A stretch of DNA of 64,000 nt from Bryobacteraceae bacterium. GTDB taxonomy: Bacteria > Acidobacteriota > Terriglobia > Bryobacterales > Bryobacteraceae. This document shows, piece by piece, positions 26,709-34,667 of this stretch. The DNA lies in assembly GCA_041394945.1 (NCBI GenBank), contig JAWKHH010000005.1, positions 682,001-746,000 of the forward strand. The letters are read 5' to 3'. The notes beneath the pieces were generated by a model. It ran no database searches. It was not told where the DNA came from and saw nothing but the letters and a program-made list of their open reading frames with translations. The position numbers and the translations under genes were made by a program. The first letter of the stretch is position 1. Every line of letters starts with the position of its first letter.

Positions 26709-27548
26709 CTACGGCTCGCGAGCCGGCCGGAAGCCCACCATCCGATACGCCTGGAACGAAGGCCACGCGGCGGAGCGGCGGTAGGAGCGCAGATCAAAAG
26801 CGTCTTCGAAGAACGTGCCTCCACGCAGGACGCGATAAGCGCCGGCGGCGGGGCCTTGCGGGTTCTTCTTCGGCGAGCTCTTGTAGTAGTCGCGCGAGTA
26901 CCAGTCCTGGCACCATTCCATGACGTTGCCGGCCATGTCGAGAGCGCCGTACGGCGAGGGCGCGCCGGGATAGCTGCCGGCCTTGGTGGCGGTGACGAAG
27001 TTACTGTCCTTCACGTAAGTGGCGTGATCGTGATCGATCGTGTTTCCCCACGGGTACTTGCGCTGGTCCGTGCCGCGGGCGGCCTTTTCCCATTCGGCCT
27101 CGGTGGGCAGGCGATACTTCTTGCCGGTCTTTATGCCGAGCCAGTTGCAGTAGGCGACGGCGGCGTCCCAGTTCACGCCAAGCACCGGATAGGGGTCGCT
27201 GTCGGGCGTGCCGCCGCCATGGTTGCGCGGGTCGCTCCAGTACGGGATCTGGTCCTTCGGCACGGGCCGGCCGGTGGGCCACAGCTTCGGGTCTTCGTAA
27301 GCCGGATCGTCGCGGAACTTGCGCCAGTCGCCGTTGGTGACTTCGAGCTTCCCGATGTAGAAACCGTCCACCTCCACCGCGTGTACCGGCCGTTCGCGCG
27401 CCTCGCCGTCGCCGAAATTGTCGCCCATCTTGAAAGCGCCCGACGGGACGTAGACGAAGTCGCCGTAGCCGTCGTTGACGACAGATCCGGCTTTGGGTTC
27501 CGCGGCGGTCAACGCTCCGGCCGCGGCGGCAAGCAGCAGCAATCTCAT
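26709..27548 (-). CDS. Exported formylglycine-generating-enzyme-like (SUMF1 domain) protein
   Basis: A 279-residue protein with a signal peptide (MRLLLLAAAAGALTAAE) and a complete FGE-sulfatase (DUF323/SUMF1) domain: FVYVPSGAFKMGDN, YRLPTEAEWEKAARG, YPWGN, GNVMEWCQDWY and RVLRGGTFF. The two C-terminal active-site cysteines of true FGE, expected shortly after the GGS motif, are absent; the stretch reads GGTFFEDAFDLRSYRRSA. It is therefore unlikely to convert sulfatase cysteine and more likely has another, unknown role. It overlaps the esterase stop by four bases (ATGA) in a five-gene operon with DUF1592/DUF1552 proteins. Confidence 0.9.
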   Translation of the reverse strand: MRLLLLAAAAGALTAAEPKAGSVVNDGYGDFVYVPSGAFKMGDNFGDGEARERPVHAVEVDGFYIGKLEVTNGDWRKFRDDPAYEDPKLWPTGRPVPKDQIPYWSDPRNHGGGTPDSDPYPVLGVNWDAAVAYCNWLGIKTGKKYRLPTEAEWEKAARGTDQRKYPWGNTIDHDHATYVKDSNFVTATKAGSYPGAPSPYGALDMAGNVMEWCQDWYSRDYYKSSPKKNPQGPAAGAYRVLRGGTFFEDAFDLRSYRRSAAWPSFQAYRMVGFRPAREP

Positions 27549-28363
27549 TTCTTGATCAGCCCGCCTTCTTCCAGGAAGTGCCGCAGCGCGGGCATCCATA
27601 CGCCGAAATCCGAAGTGCCGAAACCGCTGCCGAAGCCGTGGCGGCCCTTCTGGTAGAGGTGCAACTCGGCAACCACGCCGGCTTGCGTCAGGTCGCGGAA
27701 CAACTGCGCCGAGCCGAGCGCGGGAAACTTGTCGTACTGCGCCGCGCACAGGAAGGTCGGCGGAAACTTCTTGAGATCCTCGCCTTCCATCGGGCGGCCG
27801 GGACCGTAAACGAGCCCGAGATAATCCGGGCGTGAGCTGACGCGCGCCACCGGGTCCGGCGAGTTCGGATCGCCATCGGTGGAGGCGGCCACCACCGGGC
27901 GGCCCATGTTCGAGCCGGCCGAGAACCCGATGTAGCCGATCCGCTTGGGATCGAGCTTCATCTCGGCGGCCCGCGCGCGGACCGCCTGAATCGCGCGGTT
28001 GCCGTCGGCCACCCGCGCGTCGTTGCCGTAGCGCGGCGAAAGCCGGTAGGTCAGCACGAACGCCGTCGAGCCCCACTCGTTGTACCGTTCGGCGATGTCG
28101 ATGCCCTCGGCGCCGTACATCAGCATGATGTTCGATCCGCCGGGCGCGATCACCACGGCAGAGCCGTCCGCCTTGCCGGGCGCCGGCTCGAACACCGTTA
28201 GAAACGGCTTGTCGAGCGGACCATCGCCCTTGGCGCCGGGAACCTTGCCATCGTCCCAGAGCGGGATGTTGTAGTTGCCGCCCGCCGAATGGGGAGCGTC
28301 TTTGCCTGCGCCGGCGACGAGCGGCGCGGCCGCGAACGCGGCGGTGAAGAAGCGTCGGGTCAT
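27545..28363 (-). CDS. Exported alpha/beta hydrolase (acetyl-esterase-like)
   Basis: A 272-residue serine hydrolase related to acetyl xylan esterases and COG0657 lipases. The N-terminus MTRRFFTAAFAAAPLVAGA is a twin-arginine-type signal. VVIAPGGSNI forms the oxyanion region, GFSAGSNMG contains the nucleophile serine, CAAQYDKF contains the likely acid Asp and KGRHGFGSGFG the histidine. Expected substrates are acyl esters on polysaccharides or related compounds. It lies three bases after the DUF1552 stop and overlaps the FGE-like gene, so it is part of the same polymer-processing operon. Confidence 0.92.
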   Translation of the reverse strand: MTRRFFTAAFAAAPLVAGAGKDAPHSAGGNYNIPLWDDGKVPGAKGDGPLDKPFLTVFEPAPGKADGSAVVIAPGGSNIMLMYGAEGIDIAERYNEWGSTAFVLTYRLSPRYGNDARVADGNRAIQAVRARAAEMKLDPKRIGYIGFSAGSNMGRPVVAASTDGDPNSPDPVARVSSRPDYLGLVYGPGRPMEGEDLKKFPPTFLCAAQYDKFPALGSAQLFRDLTQAGVVAELHLYQKGRHGFGSGFGTSDFGVWMPALRHFLEEGGLIKK

Positions 28364-28366
28364 GAC

Positions 28367-29716
28367 TTAAAGATCCGTGAGGTGCTGCAGCCGTCCCGTG
28401 CTGTCGCCGAGCTTCTCGGTTTCGATATTCATGCGATCGAGCAGCGTGAGGAACAGGTTGGTCATCGGGGTTCCGGCGGCGTATTGCAGGTGGCGCCCCG
28501 GCTGAATGCGCCCGTCGCCGCGGCCGGCGACGAGGCACGGAAGATTCTGGTGCGAGTGGCTGTTGCCGTCGAGGATCGCGCTGCCGTAGACGACCATCGA
28601 GTGATCGAGCAGCGAGCCGTCGCCGTCGCGCGTGGAGCGGAGACGATCGAGGAAGTAGGCGAACAGCGTCGTGTGGTGGACGTTGATTTGGGTGATCTTC
28701 TCGGTGTTCTCGGGGAGATTGCGGTGGTGCGAGAGCGGATGGTGGGCGTCCGGCACGCCGATTTCCGGGTACGTGCGGACGCTCGCTTCGCGGCCGTACA
28801 TCAGCGTGGTGACGCGCGTGGCGTCGGCCTGGAAGGCAAGCACCTGGAGATCGTACATCAGCTTCAGGTAGTCGGCGAAGGCCACCGGAACGCCGGCCGG
28901 CTTCTCGATCGTAGGCTTGAACCCGTTCTGATCTTTCTCCGCGCGGTCGATGCGGATCTCGAGCTCGCGGACGGCGGTGAGGTACTCGTCGATCTTACGG
29001 CGATCCGCCGCGCCGAGATCGCCCACCAGCTTCTGTGTGCGCTCGCCGACGACGTCGAGAATGCTCTTCCGCTGCGCCGCGCGCCGGGCCCTAGCTTCGG
29101 GCGACGCCGAGAAATCGTCATCGCCGAAGAGCCGTTCGAAAACAATCCGCGGATTCGTCTCGGGCGGCATCGGCGTCCGCGGACCGCGCCAGGAGATGCT
29201 GTTCGTGTAGGCGCAGCTATAGCCGGAGTCGCAGCCGCCGACGGTGCGCGAATCCTCGCAGCCGAGTTCGAGCGACCCGATCCGGGTGGCGTCGCCAAGC
29301 GCCTTGGCGGCGATCTGGTCCACCGAGACGCCGGCCTGGATGTCGGAGCCCTGCGTCTTCTTCGGGTGGACGCCGGTGAGGTAGCAGGCGCCGGCGCGGG
29401 CATGGTCGCCGCCGCCATCGCCGAGCGCGTTCGCGTTGTGGTGATCGAGGCCGGAGAGAACGAGCAGGTCCTTGCGGAAAGGCTCGAGCGGCTTCATGAT
29501 CCGCGAGAACTCGAAATCCGCGCCGGCGCCTTTCGGGAACCATTCCGGCGCGGTGACGCCGTTCGGAATGTAGACGAAGGCGAGCCGCACCGGGGCCTTC
29601 GGCAGGGCGGGGCCGGCGAGCGCCGGGCGCATCGCGTCGAGCAGCGGGAGGCCGACAGCCGCACCCATCCCGCGCAAAAACATGCGGCGCGGAAGATGTT
29701 TCTTCGTGACGATCAT
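28367..29716 (-). CDS. DUF1552 family protein, Tat-exported
   Basis: A 449-residue protein of the DUF1552 family (PF07586), common in Planctomycetes and Acidobacteria. The signal is PRRMFLRGMGAAVGLPLLDA. Conserved stretches include RLAFVYIPNGVTAPEWFP, LVLSGLDHHNA and SCAYTNSISWRG. Like DUF1501 proteins, it is expected to have an alkaline-phosphatase/sulfatase-like fold, although catalysis has not been established. It overlaps the stop of the DUF1592-group gene by four bases, the standard partner arrangement for this family. Confidence 0.93.
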   Translation of the reverse strand: MIVTKKHLPRRMFLRGMGAAVGLPLLDAMRPALAGPALPKAPVRLAFVYIPNGVTAPEWFPKGAGADFEFSRIMKPLEPFRKDLLVLSGLDHHNANALGDGGGDHARAGACYLTGVHPKKTQGSDIQAGVSVDQIAAKALGDATRIGSLELGCEDSRTVGGCDSGYSCAYTNSISWRGPRTPMPPETNPRIVFERLFGDDDFSASPEARARRAAQRKSILDVVGERTQKLVGDLGAADRRKIDEYLTAVRELEIRIDRAEKDQNGFKPTIEKPAGVPVAFADYLKLMYDLQVLAFQADATRVTTLMYGREASVRTYPEIGVPDAHHPLSHHRNLPENTEKITQINVHHTTLFAYFLDRLRSTRDGDGSLLDHSMVVYGSAILDGNSHSHQNLPCLVAGRGDGRIQPGRHLQYAAGTPMTNLFLTLLDRMNIETEKLGDSTGRLQHLTDL

Positions 29717-32232
29717 ATCTTTCCCTTGTCCTCCTCCTCGTGCCTGCCCTCCTGCCCGTTTCGAGTCATCTGAAACGGCAGGCTCTTCACCACTTCGAGC
29801 ACGAGCGCGGAGAAGCGGTAGCCGCTCACGCCCGCGCGTTCCACGATTCCGCGGACCGTGCGCCGGTCAAAGCGCTCCAACCCGCGGCCCAGCGCGTACG
29901 TGAGCATTTTATCCGTTACCGCTTCGGCGAACCGGGCCTTGTCGTGCACCACCAGCGCGGTGAGGTCGGCCGGACCTTTGAACTCGCGGCCGTCGGGCAG
30001 GGTGCCGGCGGGGTCAATCTCCCACTTGCCGTCTTTCTCGCGCCACTGGCCGATGGCGCTGTAGTTCTCAAAGCCGAAGCCGATCGGGTCCATCTTGGCA
30101 TGGCAGGAAGCGCACGTCGGGTTCGTGCGGTGCTGCTCCATCTGCTTGCGGAGCGACGCATCGGCGCCGATCTTAGCCTCGTCGAGCAGGGGCACGTTGG
30201 GCGGAGGCGGCGGGATCGGTTCGTTCAACAGGTTTTCGAGGATCCATTTGCCGCGGAGCACCGGCGAGGTCCGCGTGGCGTAGGAGGAAACGGTCAGCAC
30301 GCTCGCGTGGGTGAGCACACCGCCGCGCGGCATGTTGGCGTCGAAATCCACGCGGCGGAACTCGGGCCCGGTGACGCCCTGGATCCCGTAAAACTCGGCG
30401 AGCTTCTCGTTGAGGAACGAATACTTCGCGTCGAGCAGATCGACGATGCTGCGATCCTCGCGCATCAGGTGCGCGAAGAAGGTTTCGGTTTCCTTCCGCA
30501 TCGACATGCGGAGGTACTCGTCGAACTGCGGGAACTTCTCACGGTCCGGCGATACCGATTCGAGCCGCCGCAGCTCGAGCCATTGGCCGGCGAAGTTCTC
30601 AACGAGCGCCTGCGCCTTCGGATCGCGGAGCATGCGCCGCACCTGGGCTTCGATCACTTCCGGCTTGCGGAGCGTGCCCGCGCCGGCCGCGCGCATCAGC
30701 TCGCCGTCGGGCATGGACGACCAAAGGAAGTACGACAAACGCGAAGCCAGCGCCCACTGGTCGATCGGCTGAACGGCATCGGGTTTGGCCGCCGCCGTCT
30801 TCTCGATGCGAAACAGGAAGTCCGGCGAAACGAGGATCGCCTGCAAAGCCACGGCGAGCGATTCGTCGAACGACGCCCCGTCGCGGCGCGCCTGGGCGGC
30901 GAGCTGCAGGTACGGGCGAAGCTCGGCCGCGCCCACCGGTCGCCGGAAGGCGCGGCGGGCGAACGGCGCGATCACCGTGCGCGCGCACGCGGCGGTGTGC
31001 GTGCCGTCGAAATGTCCGCACACGAGCAGGCGCTTGCGGCTTTCGTTCGACGCCGGCTTCACGTCGTACGGGCCGAGCGCTTCCACCCAATGGACCCACA
31101 CGCGGTTGGCCGGCACCCGGAACAGCTGGGCGCGGCGGATGGCTTCCTTCTTAATCTTCTCCACCTGTTCGGGCGTCGCGCCGGGCGGAATGCGGACGCG
31201 CGCCAGCGGGTCGCGAGGCGGGGGCAACTTGCGGCTGGTCGGGTTCGGACCCTCGTAGTCCGGCGGCAGGCCTTCGTAGATCTTCAGGATCGTGGCGGCG
31301 ATCCAGTGCTCGCCGGCCGGCAGCCGCAGTTTCGCTTCCGCCTGCGCACCGAAAAGGTCGATGCTGGCGCCGTCGAACTTGGCGTCGATCGTGAGCGTCG
31401 AGACCTGCTTGCCGTCCACCCAGATGCCGATGTACACGGGCTCGCTGCCCGTGGGGCGCCGGCCTTCGAGCGCGGCGCGGACGACGTACTCGCCTTCGGC
31501 CGGGAAGCGCATCGTCGCGTGGAGAGCGTTCGGCATGGAGAGGCCGGTTTCGTCGTAGTCCTTCTCCGCCTTCTTCAGCAGCTCGAATTCACGGCCCGGC
31601 GGCTGCGAGCGGAACACCGACGGCTTGATCTCGCCGGGTCCGAACAGCGCTGTCTTCACGGCTGTTTCGGCCGCCTTCATATATTTCTCGAAGAGCACGG
31701 GCGAGAGCGAGAGCACGTCGCCGATGTTGTCGAAGCCGTAGCCGGAATCGTCCTGCGGGAACTCTTCGGCCAGCCGCAGGTCGAGCCCCAGCAGGTCGCG
31801 GATGGTGTTGTCGTACTCGGCGCGATTAAGGCGGCGTGCCGTCACGTGGCCGGGGTCGGGTTTGGCCGCCAGCTCGATGCGCGAAATTTCCTGGCCGATC
31901 CAGCCGGCGACGGCCTCCACATCCGCCTGGGGCGGCCGCGGCGCGCCCTTCGGCGGCATGGTGCCGTCGCGGAGTTTCGTGGCCGCTTTTTCCCAGATTT
32001 CGAGATCGGAACCGATCGAGGCGGCGTCCTTGAACGCCGAAAGGTCGACGTCGCCGGACTTCAGGTTCGCGTTGTGGCACGCGTAGCAGTTCCGCTTGAG
32101 CAGCGGCAGAACTGTCTTTTCGAACGCTTCCGTGTCAGCCGCACCGCGCCCGGGCGGGTTCGGCGCCGCCGCCAACAGGACGGCAAGGAAACACGCCGCG
32201 GTGAGTTGAGGCACACGCCGATCTAGTGTCAC
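29713..32232 (-). CDS. PSCyt1/DUF1587-DUF1592-DUF1595-DUF1588-DUF1585 protein
   Basis: An 839-residue exported protein. A signal peptide (LTAACFLAVLLAAAPN) precedes a cytochrome-c-like PSCyt1 domain with CYACH (C49, C52, H53). The order then follows the planctomycete arrangement: DUF1587 (RRLNRAEYDNTIRDLLGLDL), a carbohydrate-binding-like beta region, DUF1595/1592 (SRLSYFLWSSMPDGEL), DUF1588 (NMPRGGVLTHASVLT) and, with a second haem-like CASCH motif, DUF1585. Start is GTG with AAGGA seven bases upstream. It is first in the five-gene operon. A role in oxidative attack on polymers, in concert with the DUF1552 partner, is proposed for the families but unproven. Confidence 0.93.
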   Translation of the reverse strand: MTLDRRVPQLTAACFLAVLLAAAPNPPGRGAADTEAFEKTVLPLLKRNCYACHNANLKSGDVDLSAFKDAASIGSDLEIWEKAATKLRDGTMPPKGAPRPPQADVEAVAGWIGQEISRIELAAKPDPGHVTARRLNRAEYDNTIRDLLGLDLRLAEEFPQDDSGYGFDNIGDVLSLSPVLFEKYMKAAETAVKTALFGPGEIKPSVFRSQPPGREFELLKKAEKDYDETGLSMPNALHATMRFPAEGEYVVRAALEGRRPTGSEPVYIGIWVDGKQVSTLTIDAKFDGASIDLFGAQAEAKLRLPAGEHWIAATILKIYEGLPPDYEGPNPTSRKLPPPRDPLARVRIPPGATPEQVEKIKKEAIRRAQLFRVPANRVWVHWVEALGPYDVKPASNESRKRLLVCGHFDGTHTAACARTVIAPFARRAFRRPVGAAELRPYLQLAAQARRDGASFDESLAVALQAILVSPDFLFRIEKTAAAKPDAVQPIDQWALASRLSYFLWSSMPDGELMRAAGAGTLRKPEVIEAQVRRMLRDPKAQALVENFAGQWLELRRLESVSPDREKFPQFDEYLRMSMRKETETFFAHLMREDRSIVDLLDAKYSFLNEKLAEFYGIQGVTGPEFRRVDFDANMPRGGVLTHASVLTVSSYATRTSPVLRGKWILENLLNEPIPPPPPNVPLLDEAKIGADASLRKQMEQHRTNPTCASCHAKMDPIGFGFENYSAIGQWREKDGKWEIDPAGTLPDGREFKGPADLTALVVHDKARFAEAVTDKMLTYALGRGLERFDRRTVRGIVERAGVSGYRFSALVLEVVKSLPFQMTRNGQEGRHEEEDKGKI

Positions 32233-32343
32233 GAAACGATCCTTCTCATCAGAATATCAGCGGTCCTCTGTTCGATAAAAGCAAAAAATCGTCGCCCGGT
32301 GAAACATTTCCCCGCCGCCGGCGCTTTCGTGTAAGAAACGTAC

Positions 32344-33526
32344 TTGGAATGCCGGCTCGGCCAGATTCTCGCCAACCTCGACCACCCGAACATCGCCCGC
32401 GTGCTCGACGGCGGCGTCACCGGCGACGGCGTCCCCTACGTGGTGATGGAGTTCGTCGACGGCGAGCCGATCGACCAGTACGCGGACCGCATCGGATTGA
32501 ACGAGCGCCTGGCGCTGTTCCGCATTGTTTGCGGCGCCGTCCACTACGCCCACCAGAATCTCGTGGTGCACCGCGACCTGAAGCCGGCCAATATCGTGGT
32601 GGCGGCCGGCGGGGCGCCGAAGCTACTCGACTTCGGGATCGCGAAACTCCTCAAGCCAGACGAACATCGACCCGGCCGAGACTCACGCCGTCGGGCGGCT
32701 GATGACGCCCGCCTTGGCGAGTCCCGAGCAGATCCCCGGAGCGCCTGCATCGACGGCAAGCGACGTCTATTCGCCCGGTGTGACGTTGTACCGGCTTCTG
32801 ACTGGCCGTCGGCCGTACGAACTCGAAGGGCTGCCTTATATTGAAATGGAACGGATCGTATTAAACAAGACGTTCCGTCCGAGCTCCATCAATCCCGCCC
32901 TCCGTGGCGATCTCGACAACATTCGTCGCCATGGCGACGGAGACGGAGCCGTCCCGTCGATACTCGTCCGCCGAGCAGCTTGGCGAAGATATCGGCTTTT
33001 TTTTGAATGGCTTCCCAGTGCGGGCCAGAGCCGCCACGTGGACCTACCGAAGCGCCCGGTTCGTCTGGCGGAATCTGGCCTTGGCGGCGCTCGCGCTGGC
33101 TTTGGGGCTGGCGTTGACGGGTCTTACGGTCTCGACCACGCTCCCAGGCGCACCGTCTCCAGCGGGATATGCGGATCATAACGTATCGTAATTCCTCTCA
33201 ACCTCCGGCAGGTGCTTGACCGCGCCGCGCAGCCAATCGAACGGCCTCTGCGGAACGAGCCGGAAGTCCGCGCATCGCTCGAACGGAGCATCCGCCGGGT
33301 CTACAAGAATCTGGCGCTGTATGACGACGCCGGCCGGCCGCTGCGGGGGGCTCGAACGCTGAGGCGAACTGTTCGGGGCGGAAGCGGAGCGGGTGGGCGC
33401 GGCGAGAAGCTGTTTGCCGAGGCGATCGCGATTCGAAGAGCGAAGCTTCCGGCGGGTCATCCGATCGTCGCCGGGACCGAGCAAATGCTCGCCGAGTGCC
33501 GCCGGATGGCGGGGAGCCGCCGGTGA
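32344..33526 (+). pseudogene. Decayed Ser/Thr protein kinase with TPR tail
   Basis: Pieces of a bacterial Ser/Thr kinase spread over several reading frames. The first piece starts inside the N-lobe (ILANLDHPNIARVLDGG) and carries VVHRDLKPANIVV and LLDFGIAKLL; the ATP-binding Gly loop and catalytic Lys are missing. At about 32660-32680 the frame shifts by one (to DPAETHAVGRLMTPALASPE), and at about 32929 an extra base shifts it again (to VAMATETEPSRRYSSAEQ), followed by a membrane helix and an early stop. A last fragment from 33212 matches the TPR-linker of such kinases (RAAQPIERPLRNEPEVRASL). Most of the TPR region is gone. An intact kinase of the general class is at 51031. Confidence 0.85.
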
Positions 33527-33954
33527 GCCCGCCCGCCCTCCAACTGCTCGAACGATGGCGCGGCGGCGATGAGGAGTCGTGCCGGGAACTGATCCCGATC
33601 GTCTACACTGAGCTCCGGAAGCTGGCCCACGATGCGCTTCGCGGCGAGTCCTCCGGCCACACGCTCAGCACCACGGCGCTGGTGAACGAGGCGTTCCTGC
33701 GGCTGCTCGGCTCCGGGGTGAAAGTCGGCGATCAGGTGCATCTGCTGGCGCTGGCGTCGCGGCTGATGCGGCGGATCCTGATCGACCATGCGCGGGCCGG
33801 AGGAAGTGAGAAGCGCGGGGCGGGCGCGCCGCACATCCCAATGGAGGATTACCTCGGCGGACGCGCCGAGCCGGTGGTGGACATGCGTGCACCGGCAACT
33901 GAAGCTCGCCAAGGCAAGGCTGCATGAGTCGCTGACGATCGACGAAAGCCGGCG
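33523..33954 (+). pseudogene. Truncated ECF sigma factor lacking region 4
   Basis: A GTG start overlaps the kinase remnant stop (GTGA). The encoded protein matches the acidobacterial ECF group (TIGR02999-like): LLERWRGGDEESCRELIPIV, GHTLSTTALVNEAFLRLLG and LMRRILIDHARAGGSEKRGA cover region 2 and the linker. After PMEDYLGGRAEPVVDM the helix-turn-helix region 4 is missing. A different frame then continues HRQLKLAKARLHESL, which looks like the last helix of such sigma factors, so an internal deletion with frame change is likely. It cannot recognise a -35 element and is presumably dead. Sigma-kinase pairs are common in Solibacter-type genomes, so this looks like joint decay of one signalling unit. 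Confidence 0.8.
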
Positions 33955-33977
33955 GCGCGGCGGAATAGGCGTGGCGT

Positions 33978-34667
33978 CTAGCGCGGCCGCGAGCGTTTCG
34001 CCGATCGCGCCATGGTCCTGGCGATGTAGCTCACCGCGTCCGGCGTCTTGCACCCGGTCTCGCCATGATCCACTTCCACCTTGCCGATCCGCCCGGCGGC
34101 GGCCTCGGCGAGTTTCCGCAGTCTCGGGTTCCGGACTCCGATCGCGATCAAGGCGCTGTTCATCGCATGTCGCACGCGGTTGGGCGGCGTCCTGCCGATC
34201 TTCTTCTCGATCGTTTCGAGCTGCCGCTCGAAGTAGGCGTCGTCCAGCGAATCGTCTTGCATGGCGGCATGGGCGACGAGATCCCAGCCGGCTTGGCGCG
34301 TGAATTCCTCTTTCGCTCCCGTCCACTGCTTCCGCTTCTTCTGCGCGAACCGCGTCTTGTGGACATAGCCCGCGAGCGCGCCGGCCAGAACGTAGTAGCA
34401 GGTATCGGCCATCCACGCATCGATCTCGGCTTCGGAGGCCGCGTCCGGATCGGCAACCATCAGCGCCAATGCGCGCGCGTCGGAGTTGCCGGCGCCCCAC
34501 AGGGCCACCGCCAGGTCGTGATCTTTCCGGATCCGCTTGGCGAGCTTCCCGAGATTGGCGTAGCTGACGCCGAACGTTGCCGCCGGGTACCCGTGGCGCG
34601 CGTAGACCTTGCGGTTCTGGGCCGTGCCCATCGATTCGAGCGCGGCCATCGTTTCGGCGAGGGTCAT
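33978..34667 (-). CDS. AlkD-like DNA alkylation repair protein
   Basis: A 229-residue HEAT-repeat protein of the DNA alkylation repair (COG4912) family, which includes AlkD glycosylases that remove bulky or positively charged alkylpurines. Conserved parts are YGVSYANLGKLAKRI-like FGVSYANLGKLAKRIRKDHD, ALWGAGNSDARALALMVADP and DLVAHAAM. The C-terminus is basic (ARSAKRSRPR). No signal, so cytoplasmic. It overlaps the DUF1501 gene by four bases (ATGA) and is the last gene of that operon, an unexpected pairing of a repair enzyme with exported proteins. Its stop lies close to the sigma factor remnant. Confidence 0.9.
   Translation of the reverse strand: MTLAETMAALESMGTAQNRKVYARHGYPAATFGVSYANLGKLAKRIRKDHDLAVALWGAGNSDARALALMVADPDAASEAEIDAWMADTCYYVLAGALAGYVHKTRFAQKKRKQWTGAKEEFTRQAGWDLVAHAAMQDDSLDDAYFERQLETIEKKIGRTPPNRVRHAMNSALIAIGVRNPRLRKLAEAAAGRIGKVEVDHGETGCKTPDAVSYIARTMARSAKRSRPR

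Noticed and set aside
32640..32940. Programmed frameshifting in the kinase
   Set aside because: There are two shifts, no slippery heptamer at them that I can see, a missing N-lobe and a broken neighbouring sigma factor, so decay is simpler.
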